Assembly (NCBI RefSeq): GCF_023704175.1
Contig: NZ_CP084530.1
Coordinates: forward strand, 3,239,501 to 3,303,500
Source of the DNA: Paenibacillus sp. YPG26
GTDB taxonomy: Bacteria; Bacillota; Bacilli; Paenibacillales; Paenibacillaceae
DNA length: 64,000 nt
Direction: 5' to 3'
How positions within the stretch are numbered: position 1 is the stretch's first letter; the number at the start of each line of letters is the position of its first letter. Below the pieces are notes generated by a model. The model saw nothing but the letters and a program-made list of their open reading frames with translations, was not told where the DNA came from and searched no databases. This document shows, piece by piece, positions 42,545 through 51,773 of the stretch. The position numbers were made by a program, and so were the translations under genes.

Positions 42545-44977
42545 TTATAATTTGACTCTCTGCAGCCGCAGCGCGTTCAGCACGACGGAGACTGAGCTTA
42601 GCGCCATAGCGGCACCTGCGAGCCATGGGGCCAGGAAGCCTAGCGCTGCAACCGGAATTCCGATCACATTGTAAGCCAGTGCCCAGAACAGGTTCTGCTT
42701 AATGTTCAGCATGGTCTTTCTGCTCATGGAGATGGCATCCGGGATGCTGTTCAAATCCCCGCGCATCAAGGTTACATCCGCCGCCTCCATAGCCACATCG
42801 GTCCCCGTGCCCATCGCCATTCCAATATCTGCGGTGGCGAGAGCCGGCGCATCATTAATGCCATCTCCAACCATGGCCACCTTGCGTCCACCCTCTTGAA
42901 GCTTCTTCACTTCGGCAGCCTTGCCCTCAGGCAGGACTTCAGCAAGCACACGATCAATTCCCACCTGGGCGGCAATCGCCTTCGCTGTACGCTCGTTATC
43001 TCCTGTGATCATCACAACTTCGATGCCCAGTTTCTTCATTCTTGCAACAGCTTCGCCAGAAGTCTCCTTAATCGTATCCGCAACCGCCACCATGGCAGCG
43101 TACTGGCCATTCACAGCCACCAGCATCGCTGTCTTGCCTGCCTCCTCCAGCTCATTCATCTGTGCATAAGCAGCTTCAGCAGCAACCTGATGCTTGTTCA
43201 TCAGCTTGCGGGTCCCGATCAGCAGCTCCTGACCTTGTACAGTGGCACGTATGCCGTATCCAGGAATCGCTTCGAATTGCTCTGTATTCGGGAGATCGAT
43301 ACCTTTCCGGCGGATTCCCTCCACTATCGCTTCTGCAAGAGGATGCTCTGAGTTCTTCTCGGCTGCTCCGATCCATGCGAGCAGATCAGTCTCCGAATAG
43401 CTGTGATCCGCGACAAGTACATCGGTAAGTTCAGGTGTCCCTTTGGTCACTGTACCTGTTTTGTCGAGAATGATCGCACTGATCTTGTGGGTAGCCTCAA
43501 GGTGCTCTCCGCCTTTAAATAAAATTCCCAGTTCAGCAGCCCGGCCCGATCCTGCCATGATGGAGGTCGGTGTAGCCAGACCAAGCGCACAAGGGCAGGC
43601 AATGACAAGCACGGCGATCGCCTTCTCAAGCGCACTTGAGAAATTGCCCGGCTCTACGGCGAAGTACCATACAAGAAATGTAATTACTGCAATGCCGATA
43701 ACAATAGGAACGAAGATTCCCGAGATCACATCAGCCACACGCTGGATGGGAGCCTTCGAGCCCTGAGCCTCTTCAACAACACGGATAATTTGAGATAATG
43801 CGGTCTCTCTGCCGACCTTGGTTGCACGGATTCTAAGCATCCCGTTCTTATTGATCGTAGCCCCGAACACCTGACTGTCCGCGCTCTTCTCTACCGGAAG
43901 ACTCTCCCCCGTGAGCATCGACTCATCCACCGAGGATATGCCCTCAGTAACTACACCATCTACAGGGATCTTCTCCCCGGGTCTTACAATAACAAGATCA
44001 CCAGCCACCACCTGCTCGATTGGCACCGAGATCTCCTGATCTCCGCGAACCACCAGCGCCGTCTTGGCCTGCAGGCCCATCAATGTCTTGATGGCTTCCG
44101 AAGATCTGCCCTTCGCAAGAGCTTCGAACAGCTTGCCGAGCAGAATCAGAGTGATCAGCACACTGCTGGTCTCGTAATACAGTTCTACGCCGCCGTGTCC
44201 ATGCGAATTAAGACTCTCAATCGACAGATACAGACTGTAAAAGAAAGCAGCTGAAGTTCCGAGCGCAACCAGCACATCCATATTCGCACTGCCATTCCGA
44301 AGCGCCTTATAAGCGCCCTTATAGAACTGCGCCCCTATAATGAGCTGTACGGGTGCGGCAAGGACAAGCTGAAACCAAGGATTCATGAACAACTCCGGCA
44401 CCCAGATGAAGGAGGTAAAAGAAAAGTGGCCCACCATCGCCCACAGCAGCGGGAACGATAGGATCGCGGAGATGATCAGCTTTCTTCTCTGCCGCACAAT
44501 CTCCTTCTTGCGGTGGTCGCCGGCCTCCTGCTTCTCAGTCTTGAGTGCCGCCGTATATCCGAGCTTCTCCACCTTCTGGATGATCTCTTCTACAGTGACC
44601 TCACCCGGAGAGAACTCCACCTGTGCAGTCTCCAGCGCCAGGTTCACCGAAGCCCGGCTTACGCCGCCAAGCTTGTTCAGTCCCTTCTCAATCCGGGTTG
44701 CACAAGCTGCGCAGGTCATTCCCCCGATCTGGAAGTCTGCCGTCTCCTTAACGGTGCCATAACCCAAGGCTTCGATCTTCTTCTCCAGGGCTTCCGGATT
44801 AACAACTGCCGGATTGTAAGTTACTGAAGCCTTCTCTAACGTAAAATTCACGTTCGCTTCAGATACTCCCTCCATCCTGCCGAGGCCCTTCTCAATCCGG
44901 CCCGCACATGCGGCACAAGTCATTCCTGTAATCTGTAATACGGCTTGTTCCTGTCCTGATTGCTTCAACTTATCCAT
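42545..44977 (-). CDS. copA: copper-exporting P1B-type ATPase
   Basis: An 810-residue pump. Two N-terminal heavy-metal domains carry [10 protein letters not shown] and [10 protein letters not shown]. Eight membrane helices, including the transport motif CPCALG, the actuator TGE ([10 protein letters not shown]), the phosphorylation site [10 protein letters not shown], the HP motif (SEHPLAEAI) and the hinge [12 protein letters not shown] follow. It exports Cu(I) using ATP. It is 25 bases downstream of copZ, which delivers Cu(I) to it. Confidence 0.97.
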   Translation of the reverse strand: MDKLKQSGQEQAVLQITGMTCAACAGRIEKGLGRMEGVSEANVNFTLEKASVTYNPAVVNPEALEKKIEALGYGTVKETADFQIGGMTCAACATRIEKGLNKLGGVSRASVNLALETAQVEFSPGEVTVEEIIQKVEKLGYTAALKTEKQEAGDHRKKEIVRQRRKLIISAILSFPLLWAMVGHFSFTSFIWVPELFMNPWFQLVLAAPVQLIIGAQFYKGAYKALRNGSANMDVLVALGTSAAFFYSLYLSIESLNSHGHGGVELYYETSSVLITLILLGKLFEALAKGRSSEAIKTLMGLQAKTALVVRGDQEISVPIEQVVAGDLVIVRPGEKIPVDGVVTEGISSVDESMLTGESLPVEKSADSQVFGATINKNGMLRIRATKVGRETALSQIIRVVEEAQGSKAPIQRVADVISGIFVPIVIGIAVITFLVWYFAVEPGNFSSALEKAIAVLVIACPCALGLATPTSIMAGSGRAAELGILFKGGEHLEATHKISAIILDKTGTVTKGTPELTDVLVADHSYSETDLLAWIGAAEKNSEHPLAEAIVEGIRRKGIDLPNTEQFEAIPGYGIRATVQGQELLIGTRKLMNKHQVAAEAAYAQMNELEEAGKTAMLVAVNGQYAAMVAVADTIKETSGEAVARMKKLGIEVVMITGDNERTAKAIAAQVGIDRVLAEVLPEGKAAEVKKLQEGGRKVAMVGDGINDAPALATADIGMAMGTGTDVAMEAADVTLMRGDLNSIPDAISMSRKTMLNIKQNLFWALAYNVIGIPVAALGFLAPWLAGAAMALSSVSVVLNALRLQRVKL

Positions 44978-45002
44978 GCCATTTCACCCCTATCCTGAAC
45001 AC

Positions 45003-45203
45003 TTATAGAACTTCATACCCCTGATCTTCAATAACCTCTTTCAAAGCCTGCAATGAAATTTGAGCTTCATCATACTGCACTTCCACCGTCTTGGAGGCCA
45101 GATCCACCTGGCCGGATGCCCCTGCACCTTTCAACGCCTTCTCAATGGAATTCACACAATGACCGCACGACATACCTTCAACCTGCAATGTTGTTGTATT
45201 CAT
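45003..45203 (-). CDS. copZ: copper chaperone
   Basis: A 66-residue ferredoxin-like heavy-metal domain with the Cu site GMSCGHCVNSIEKAL. The ATG at 45203 has GAGGAGG at good distance; the ATG six codons earlier does not. Binds Cu(I) and hands it to CopA downstream. The operon promoter carries a CsoR-like operator, though no csoR gene lies in the window. Confidence 0.95.
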   Translation of the reverse strand: MNTTTLQVEGMSCGHCVNSIEKALKGAGASGQVDLASKTVEVQYDEAQISLQALKEVIEDQGYEVL

Positions 45204-45250
45204 ATGATAACTCCTCCTCAATGAAATGTTTGATTTGTTTTCTTACTCAT

Positions 45251-45279
45251 ACTATACCCCCCTACCCTATATCTGTCAA
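45251..45279 (-). promoter_or_regulatory. copper-responsive promoter of copZ-copA (CsoR-like operator)
   Basis: Leftward: TTGACA (45274-45279), 17 bases, TATAGT (45251-45256). The spacer is filled by TATACCCCCCTACCCTATA (45253-45271), a G/C-tract inverted repeat like the CsoR site of the Bacillus copZA promoter. Confidence 0.8.
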
Positions 45280-45301
45280 CTACTTATTTATATTTTTTTC
45301 C

Positions 45302-45329
45302 TTTCACGTGTCTTTACAATTCTTTTACA
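45302..45329 (+). promoter_or_regulatory. Pho box upstream of alkaline phosphatase
   Basis: TTTCAC, TTTACA and TTTACA start at 45302, 45313 and 45324, exactly 11 bases apart: the direct-repeat pattern bound by phosphorylated PhoP in Bacilli. It lies about 100 bases before the gene start. Confidence 0.8.
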
Positions 45330-45429
45330 CAAAAAGCCCTTTGTGTTGATGTTGGCATCATACGCTTAGGGAAGTGAGCGCCGGGACTGCCTGCCCTCAC
45401 TTAGATTATCCATATATGGGAGGAAAATC

Positions 45430-46806
45430 ATGACCAGCAAATTCTCAAAAAAAATTATACCTACCGCATTATTGGCTTCGCTAGCTGTTACTACCCTGTT
45501 CTCGGGCGGTGCTGCAAATTCAGCTGCCAAAGTGGTCAAGAAGAAGGACACGAATGAAATTCGCAATGTGATCTTCCTGATCGGGGATGGCATGGGCGTC
45601 TCCTTTACTACCGCATACCGTTATCTGAAAGACAACCCGGCAACTCCTCTAATGGAGAAAACGGAATTTGATAAATACCTCGTAGGCAGCCAAATGACTT
45701 ACCCGGAAGACGAGCATGAGAATGTAACCGATTCAGCTTCAGCAGCTACGGCCATGTCAGCGGGGGTAAAGACCTATAACGCGGCTATCGCGGTAGATAA
45801 CGATCATTCCGAAGTGAAGACGGTGCTTGAAGAAGCCAAGAGACAAGGCAAGTCTACAGGTCTTGTAGCTACGTCCGAGATTACGCATGCGACACCTGCC
45901 GCATTCGGGGCTCACGATATCAGCCGCAAGAACATGGATGCGATTGCGGATGACTACTACAATGAGAAGATTAACGGCAAACACAAGGTTGACGTTCTGC
46001 TTGGCGGTGGACTCAGCAACTTTGCCCGCAAGGATAAGAATCTGACAGATTTATTCAAAAAAGACGGCTACAGCTTCGTTACCACCCGTGACGAATTGTT
46101 GAAGGACAAGAACAAGCAGGTGCTTGGGTTGTTCGCCCCTGGCGGACTTGCCAAAACCATTGACCGGGCTGCGGAGACCCCTTCACTGGAAGAGATGACG
46201 ACCACGGCGATCTCCCGCCTGAATACGAACAAGAACGGCTTCTTCCTCATGGTTGAGGGAAGCCAGATTGACTGGGCTGGTCACGACAACGATATCGTAG
46301 GCTCCATGAGCGAGATGCAGGATTTCGAGAAAGCCTTTAAAGCCGCGATTGATTTCGCCAAAAAAGATGGCCATACCCTCGTAATCGCTACCGCTGACCA
46401 CTCCACAGGAGGCCTATCGGTGGCCGCCAATGGCAAATACAATTTCGATGCCAGCCCGATCAAGGCAGCCAAGCGCACCCCTGACTTCATCGCCGCCGAA
46501 ATCTTTGCTGGTGCTGAGGTGGAAGCAACCTTGAAGAAATATATCGCCCTTGACCTGACTGCGGAAGAGATTCAAGCTGTCAAGGATGCGGCAGCCAAGA
46601 AGGATAAGGATGCTACCGGCATTGATAACGCGATTGAAGCCATCTTCAACGCAAGAACAAATACAGGCTGGACAACGGGCGGCCACACAGGTGAGGACGT
46701 GCCTGTCTATTCCTTCGGCCCTGGTAAAGAAAAATTCGCCGGCCTGATCGACAATACGGATAATGCCAAGATTATTTTCCAAATTCTCAAGAACGGCAAG
46801 AAATAA
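45430..46806 (+). CDS. phoA: secreted alkaline phosphatase
   Basis: A 458-residue exported phosphatase with signal peptide (1 to about 33). The metal Asp is in VIFLIGDGMGVSF, the nucleophile Ser in VTDSASAATAMSAGVKT, and metal His/Asp sites in VEGSQIDWAGHDND, ATADHSTGGLSV, GWTTGGHTGEDVPVYSFGPG. Releases phosphate from organic esters. GGGAGGAAAA precedes the ATG. The Pho box upstream fits induction by phosphate starvation; a terminator follows. Confidence 0.95.
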   Translation: MTSKFSKKIIPTALLASLAVTTLFSGGAANSAAKVVKKKDTNEIRNVIFLIGDGMGVSFTTAYRYLKDNPATPLMEKTEFDKYLVGSQMTYPEDEHENVTDSASAATAMSAGVKTYNAAIAVDNDHSEVKTVLEEAKRQGKSTGLVATSEITHATPAAFGAHDISRKNMDAIADDYYNEKINGKHKVDVLLGGGLSNFARKDKNLTDLFKKDGYSFVTTRDELLKDKNKQVLGLFAPGGLAKTIDRAAETPSLEEMTTTAISRLNTNKNGFFLMVEGSQIDWAGHDNDIVGSMSEMQDFEKAFKAAIDFAKKDGHTLVIATADHSTGGLSVAANGKYNFDASPIKAAKRTPDFIAAEIFAGAEVEATLKKYIALDLTAEEIQAVKDAAAKKDKDATGIDNAIEAIFNARTNTGWTTGGHTGEDVPVYSFGPGKEKFAGLIDNTDNAKIIFQILKNGKK

Positions 46807-46820
46807 CTCCGCATAACGAA

Positions 46821-46855
46821 AAGCAGCCCGGTGAACACACCAGGCTGCTTTTTTT
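46821..46855 (+). terminator. terminator of alkaline phosphatase
   Basis: AAGCAGCC / GGCTGCTT followed by TTTTT. Confidence 0.9.
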
Positions 46856-46956
46856 GAGTTGATGAAGGACATTACTAACCTCCAGATACATACGTATAGT
46901 TGGAAGTAAGTCAAGTCTTACGGAAGTCTCCACCACTTGCGTTACTCTTGTTCCAC

Positions 46957-47400
46957 TTATTCAGATTCAGCTCGAAAAATTGTTGAATCCAGTATCCCCA
47001 TCGCTTCAGAAATCTTGGCAAGCTTCGAATCGGGGATTTGCTCGATTCTCTGCATAAAAAGCTGCCTCATATGCTCGAAAGCCGCAGCAATCCTCTCCTC
47101 ACCTAATGGGGACAGCCTTATATACTGCTTTCTACGATCCCCAGTATCTTCAATACCTTCGCACAGCCCTTTTAACTTCAGCTTTCGGAGCTCCCGGCTC
47201 ATATTTGGCATGGAGATGCCTTTGCATTCGCTTAGCTGGCTTGCTGTGATCGGCTGCTTCACAGATACCAATTCCAGAATTTCGTATTGCAGCGGGGTAA
47301 TATCGCCCATTGGCATATCCTTCGTCATATCAAAGTGCAGCTGGTGAGCCGATGCAATCATTGATGCCAATTGCTGAAATAACGATTCTTTGTTCACCAT
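46957..47400 (-). CDS. MarR-family regulator
   Basis: A 147-residue winged-helix protein (ITPLQYEILELVSVKQPITA, SQLSECKGISMPNMSRELRK, wing GIEDTGDRRKQYIRLSPLGE). AAGGAGGAG precedes the ATG. It is divergent from a quinone-reductase-like gene; operator-like repeats in the 120-base gap suggest it controls that gene and itself. Confidence 0.9.
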   Translation of the reverse strand: MVNKESLFQQLASMIASAHQLHFDMTKDMPMGDITPLQYEILELVSVKQPITASQLSECKGISMPNMSRELRKLKLKGLCEGIEDTGDRRKQYIRLSPLGEERIAAAFEHMRQLFMQRIEQIPDSKLAKISEAMGILDSTIFRAESE

Positions 47401-47456
47401 CTCGGACTCCTCCTTTATATCAGGTTTATATCTGTAAAATAGTTATCAAAATATAA

Positions 47457-47508
47457 TTATCATTTGACAATAAAATCATACTCGTGCTACTTTATTATCA
47501 AATGATAA
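47457..47508. promoter_or_regulatory. MarR operators around the quinone-reductase promoter
   Basis: TTATCAAATGATAA (47495-47508) is a perfect palindrome; TTATCATTTGACAA (47457-47470) is a close copy. The rightward -35 TTGACA (47464-47469) lies in the second, and -10-like TACTTT (47488-47493) just before the first. Confidence 0.78.
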
Positions 47509-47523
47509 CAAAGTAGGTGTGAT

Positions 47524-48111
47524 ATGAAAACCCTCATTATCTTCACGCATCCGAACCATCACAGCTTAAGCTACTCTTTCCTTCAGACAACGATTCAAGG
47601 CTTGCGGGACAACCCGAACAAACAAGAAATTGAGGTATTGGATTTGTACGCCGAATCGTTCGATCCGCTGCTCGTGTTCAATGAACACAAACGGAGAAGG
47701 GATATGCACCTCGACCCCAATCTGGAGAAATACCGTAACCAGCTGCTATGGGCTGAGAGAATCGTGCTCATCTATCCGATCTGGTGGGGGCGCCCTCCCG
47801 CTATGCTGCTTGGCTATATCGACCAGATGTTTGCTTCGAATTTCGCCTATCGCGAGAACGGCGGCCTTCTCCCGGAGGGATTGCTCAAGGGGAGATCTGT
47901 TGTGTGTATTTCGGTCATGAAGGGACCCACCCTTTACCCCCTGTTCTGGCTTAATAATGCCCACAAGACGCTCATGCGTAAAGCGCTATTCCGCTATGTC
48001 GGCATCAAGGAAGTCAAATTCTTTGAATTTGGAGGCATGGAGAAGCCGGGCGGCAAGCAGGTGAAGAAGCTTGAACAGATTTATCGCTATTTCAAAGCTA
48101 TCGTACAATGA
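47524..48111 (+). CDS. flavodoxin-fold NAD(P)H quinone oxidoreductase
   Basis: A 195-residue flavodoxin-like-fold reductase of the NQO/KefF/YwrO group: FTHPNHHSLSYSFLQTTIQG phosphate-binding loop, ERIVLIYPIWWGRPPAMLLG (the WW flavin loop), YIDQMFASNFAYRENGGLLP. Reduces quinones or electrophiles by two electrons. Divergent MarR gene is the likely regulator. AGGTGTGAT precedes the ATG. Confidence 0.9.
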   Translation: MKTLIIFTHPNHHSLSYSFLQTTIQGLRDNPNKQEIEVLDLYAESFDPLLVFNEHKRRRDMHLDPNLEKYRNQLLWAERIVLIYPIWWGRPPAMLLGYIDQMFASNFAYRENGGLLPEGLLKGRSVVCISVMKGPTLYPLFWLNNAHKTLMRKALFRYVGIKEVKFFEFGGMEKPGGKQVKKLEQIYRYFKAIVQ

Positions 48112-48210
48112 ATGAGAGAGGAACAGCATAGTTCTTTCTTGTCCCCATATTTGCAGGCTTCTACCCTGGTAATCATTCGCATAATGCCCTGCGCAGCCGT
48201 CAAATAAAAA

Positions 48211-48234
48211 AGCAGCTCTCTTCCAAGAGCTGCC
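48211..48234. repeat. 24-base direct repeat (left), target-site duplication of the IS element
   Basis: Contains GCAGCTCT-N6-AGAGCTGC, identical to 49770-49793. It keeps the T-run (AATAAAAAA upstream, read on the minus strand as TTTTTTATTT) of the original terminator. Confidence 0.85.
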
Positions 48235-49769
48235 TAGTCTGAAGACAAAGTTCCGAAAGGAGCAGGTCTACAGACTTTTTTTGTAGAATAAGTCAAGGAA
48301 AAGGTTGATTCGAGGTGTAAATGATGATTAGTAAAAATAATTATGAAGGTCGCTTTCAGATTTCTGTGAATGCGCTAGACGACCTTGTGCCTAAGGATCA
48401 TTTGGTTCGCAAGTTAGAAAATGCGATCGATTTTAGTTTTATATACGAGCTGGTTCAAGATAAATACAGTGCGGTTACAGGGCGTCCGAGTGTCGATCCC
48501 GTAGTTCTGATTAAAATCGTGCTTATCCAGTATCTATTTGGCATTCGCTCCATGCGCCAAACCATTCGGGAAATTGAAACGAACGTAGCTTACCGCTGGT
48601 TCATCGGCTATGACTTTACCCAGCCCATTCCCCACTTCACCACTTTTGGTAAAAACTATGTTCGCAGGTTTAAGGACACGGATATTTTTGAATCCATTTT
48701 TGCACGTATTCTGGAAGAAGCTTTAGGGCATGGCTTTGTAGAGCCTGACGTGCTTTTCATGGATGCAACGCATGTGAAGGCAAACGCCAACAAAAATAAA
48801 TATGAAAAAACGATGGTACAGGAGCAAAGCAAAAAGTACCAAGAGCAGCTTGATAAAGAGATTAATGAAGACCGGATCCAGCATGGGAAGAAGCCTTTCG
48901 GAAAAAAGCCTAAGTCCGCTCTGAAAGAAACAAAAACAAGCATCTCCGACCCTGAGAGCGGACTATTTGTAAAGGGCGAAAAAGAACGTGTATTTGCCTA
49001 CAGTTTTCATACGGCCTGCGACCGCAACGGCTTTGTTCTGGGTGCGAAAGTAACTCCAGGAAATGTACATGACAGCCAGGTGTTTGAGGATGTGCTTGAG
49101 CTCGTAAAGAAGTCTCTGGGCAAGCCCACAGCTGTAGCAGTTGACGCTGGATACAAGACTCCCTACATTAGTAAATTGCTGATCGATGACGGGATACGGC
49201 CTGTTATGCCATACACAAGACCTCGTACGAAGGATGGCTTTTTCAAGAAGTATGATTACGTATACGATGAGCACTACGATGCCTATATCTGTCCGAACCA
49301 TGAGTTTCTAACCTATGAATTGACGAACCGGGAAGGGTACAAGATGTATCGTTCCGATCCCACAATATGCAAAGACTGCCCCTTCTTGAGTCAGTGTACC
49401 GAAAGCAAGGACTTCACTAAGCGAATTAGCCGCCATATTTGGGCTGACTATCTGGAAGAAGCAGACCACCTTCGGCATACCGATGAAAACAAACAAATTT
49501 ACTCACAGCGCAAGGAAACGATTGAGCGCGTATTTGCAGATCTAAAGGAAAAGCATGGCATGCGATGGACGACTTTACGAGGACTTCGTAAAGTTTCCAT
49601 GCAGGCGATGCTCGTTTTTGCTTGCATGAACCTCAAAAAGTTAGCCACCTGGCTCTGGAAGTCCGGTGGCTCAAAGCGATATTTCGCTTTATTTATGATC
49701 TCTTACAGAAAAAAAACAAAGACAAACTCCTGTGTTCCTAACGGGAACAAGGAGTTTGTCTGCAATCTG
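48235..49769 (+). mobile_element. IS1182-family insertion sequence, about 1535 bases
   Basis: Boundaries come from the exact 24-base flanking repeat. The ends are imperfect inverted repeats (left TAGTCTGAAGACAAAG, right read inward CAGATTGCAGACAAAC; about 13 of 20 match, sharing AGACAAA). A subterminal hairpin GACAAACTCC ... GGAGTTTGTC (49721-49760) lies at the right end. One transposase gene. The insertion split the hairpin terminator of the leftward thioredoxin-like gene. Confidence 0.88.
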
Positions 49770-49829
49770 AGCAGCTCTCTTCCAAGAGCTGCCGAGATAT
49801 CATTCCGCCGGATCATCCTGAGTAACTAA
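48321..49829 (+). CDS. IS1182-family DDE transposase
   Basis: A 502-residue transposase with the family's N-terminal domain (VPKDHLVRKLENAIDFSFIY, RPSVDPVVLIKIVLIQYLFG), the DDE catalytic Asp in LFMDATHVKANANKNK, Asp in AVAVDAGYKT, Glu in SQRKETIERVFADLKEKHGM, and a CxxC zinc pair (CKDCPFLSQC). The frame has no stop inside the element: it runs across the right end, through the duplicated target and into host DNA, so the last about 20 residues are host-encoded. GAGGTGTAA precedes the ATG. Otherwise apparently intact. Confidence 0.93.
   Translation: MMISKNNYEGRFQISVNALDDLVPKDHLVRKLENAIDFSFIYELVQDKYSAVTGRPSVDPVVLIKIVLIQYLFGIRSMRQTIREIETNVAYRWFIGYDFTQPIPHFTTFGKNYVRRFKDTDIFESIFARILEEALGHGFVEPDVLFMDATHVKANANKNKYEKTMVQEQSKKYQEQLDKEINEDRIQHGKKPFGKKPKSALKETKTSISDPESGLFVKGEKERVFAYSFHTACDRNGFVLGAKVTPGNVHDSQVFEDVLELVKKSLGKPTAVAVDAGYKTPYISKLLIDDGIRPVMPYTRPRTKDGFFKKYDYVYDEHYDAYICPNHEFLTYELTNREGYKMYRSDPTICKDCPFLSQCTESKDFTKRISRHIWADYLEEADHLRHTDENKQIYSQRKETIERVFADLKEKHGMRWTTLRGLRKVSMQAMLVFACMNLKKLATWLWKSGGSKRYFALFMISYRKKTKTNSCVPNGNKEFVCNLSSSLPRAAEISFRRIILSN
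49770..49793. repeat. 24-base direct repeat (right), target-site duplication
   Basis: Identical to 48211-48234. As the hairpin of the leftward thioredoxin-like gene it is now followed by IS sequence (CAGATTGCAGAC) rather than the T-run. Confidence 0.85.
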
Positions 49830-50150
49830 TTCATAAATTTGTTCGATCTCTTGATTCAAATTCTCAAAACGGACAAATCGATCCGAACGTATATATTCTT
49901 TCTTATCTATTACCAAGAGCATTGCTGGAACTGTGAAAATCAGATATTTTGCGGCTATCTCTTCAACCTGACTAGCATCGATATGACCCAGGTGTATCTT
50001 CGGATAATGTTCAAGCAGTTCCCTTAGCTTAGGCAGAATGGAATGACAGACATTACATTCAGGTCTTGATACGTAAAGGAAGCTAAGCTTGTGCTGCTCC
50101 AAAAACGCCCCCACGCTGTCCAATGAAGTTAATGGATGAATCTCTTTCAT
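49800..50150 (-). CDS. thioredoxin-like protein
   Basis: A 116-residue thioredoxin-fold protein with a CNVC active site (VSRPECNVCHSILPKL) and the cis-Pro segment IFTVPAMLLVIDKK. Divergent from thioredoxin (WCGPC), close to YdbP/YtpP-type small thioredoxins. GAGGAGG precedes the ATG at 50150. Probably cotranscribed with the MFS gene 43 bases upstream. Its 3' terminator was interrupted by the IS. Confidence 0.88.
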   Translation of the reverse strand: MKEIHPLTSLDSVGAFLEQHKLSFLYVSRPECNVCHSILPKLRELLEHYPKIHLGHIDASQVEEIAAKYLIFTVPAMLLVIDKKEYIRSDRFVRFENLNQEIEQIYELVTQDDPAE

Positions 50151-50193
50151 GCTGCCTCCTCTAGATAAGCGTAGTCTAATCTTCAAAAGAGAT

Positions 50194-51507
50194 TTATGAT
50201 TTCTTCTGACTCCGTGACCAGATAACGACCGGAATCAGCAGCAGGGATAAAATCCCGCCGGTCAAAGAGAGGGCCGAGAAGCTGGATTCCGCCACAATGA
50301 TACCGGACATCGAGCCTCCAGACGCGCCAGCCAAAGCGATCAGTACATCTATCGTGCCCTGTATCTTCGCTCTGATCTGCGGCGGCGCTGCATCAATGAT
50401 GGCTGCTGTCCCGCTGATTAAGCCGAAGTTCCAGCCCAGACCGAGCAGGGCCAGCGCTAATATGAGCCACCCCATGGAATCACCCGGCGCAAATGCGGCC
50501 ACCAACCCTGCGAGCAGCAGGGTAACACCCGAGACATAAGACATGGTCATACGCCCGAATCTGTCAACAAGCATGCCCGTAATGAGGGAAGGCAGGAACA
50601 TTGCAGCCACATGGATGCCGATGACAACACCCACCTCGCCAAGCCCATGACCGTGATGCTTCATATGAATCGGCGTCATAGTCATAATGGCGATCATGAC
50701 AATCTGGGTGACTACCATCACCGATGCGCCCATGATGATGCCTGGCTTATGCATGCGCAGCGGCGCTTCCTGCGTTCCCGCTCCGCTGTGCTCCTCCTTC
50801 CGGTTCCGCTCTATCTCTGCAACAGCCTTGGCGACCATAAGGGGATCAGGACGGAGGAACACGAGAAATACGAGCCCGGCCATGAAATAAGCTGCCGCAG
50901 CAAGCATGAATGGACCCGACAGCGCAGGAGCGCCTATGGAACCCGCTGCCTCGCCTGTGAGATTGACCAAATTCGGTCCAGCCACCGCTCCGAATGTCGT
51001 GAAGACCATAGCGGCACTAATCGCCCGTGCCCGCCTATTCGGCGGCGCAAGATCCGTACCGGCATAACGCGCCTGCAGGTTGGTCGCCGTTCCGGCACCG
51101 TATATGAACAAAGATATAAAGAGCAGCGGAACATGATGGAGTATGGCTGCCAGAACGACACCTGCAGCGCCAATCCCCCCAGCCATAAAGCCGGCAGCAA
51201 GGCCGGTACGGCGGCCAAAGCGCTGGGAGAGACGACCGACCGCCAGGGCTGCGACTGCAGAACCCAATGTGAACAAAGCCGTTGGAACTCCAGCATAGCT
51301 ATCTCTGCCGAGCATGTCTTGAGCAAGCAGTCCGCCCACCGTAATTCCTGCAGCCAACCCCGCTCCGCTAAACATTTGAGAAGCCATCACGATCTTCATC
51401 GTTCTCTTGTACAGCTTCATCTGCTTCTCTGGAGATGTCACGTATTCCTTCAATGGCTCAGGGAGCCGCTCCACTGCTAATTCTGTTGATGATGTAGCTT
51501 CTGGCAT
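50194..51507 (-). CDS. MFS transporter
   Basis: A 437-residue, twelve-helix MFS protein (AVGRLSQRFGRRTGLAAGFM loop between helices 2-3; LITGMLVDRFGRMTMSYVSG between 8-9). A hydrophilic N-terminus precedes helix 1 (about 50 residues). The ATG at 51507 has AAGGAG 7 bases away; an ATG seven codons earlier overlaps that site. First gene of a likely two-gene operon. Substrate unknown. Confidence 0.9.
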   Translation of the reverse strand: MPEATSSTELAVERLPEPLKEYVTSPEKQMKLYKRTMKIVMASQMFSGAGLAAGITVGGLLAQDMLGRDSYAGVPTALFTLGSAVAALAVGRLSQRFGRRTGLAAGFMAGGIGAAGVVLAAILHHVPLLFISLFIYGAGTATNLQARYAGTDLAPPNRRARAISAAMVFTTFGAVAGPNLVNLTGEAAGSIGAPALSGPFMLAAAAYFMAGLVFLVFLRPDPLMVAKAVAEIERNRKEEHSGAGTQEAPLRMHKPGIIMGASVMVVTQIVMIAIMTMTPIHMKHHGHGLGEVGVVIGIHVAAMFLPSLITGMLVDRFGRMTMSYVSGVTLLLAGLVAAFAPGDSMGWLILALALLGLGWNFGLISGTAAIIDAAPPQIRAKIQGTIDVLIALAGASGGSMSGIIVAESSFSALSLTGGILSLLLIPVVIWSRSQKKS

Positions 51508-51648
51508 GTGCATTCTCCTTTTATTCATTAGACTATTAGGCCTCTAGTGGTTATATCTGGGTTGCTGGTAACGCTAAGATGGAGATGCTCATGGTGCACT
51601 CATCTATCCATTGTACACGAATCTGAAATAAAACTATTCCTCCGTATA

Positions 51649-51696
51649 AAAAAACACGGGAAGAGACTGGAATACTCCAGCCCCGTCCCGTGTTCC
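51649..51696 (-). terminator. terminator of the FN3/SLH protein gene
   Basis: ACACGGGA / TCCCGTGT with an inner CTGGA.../CCAG hairpin, followed on the minus strand by TTTTTTTATACGG, downstream of the giant gene's stop at 51774. Confidence 0.75.
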
Positions 51697-51773
51697 ATTG
51701 CCTAAATGAGGCTCCACCGTTAACTACTGCTTGAATCAAAGCTCGCTAACAGGCTTATCTCTGGATCCCCAGG

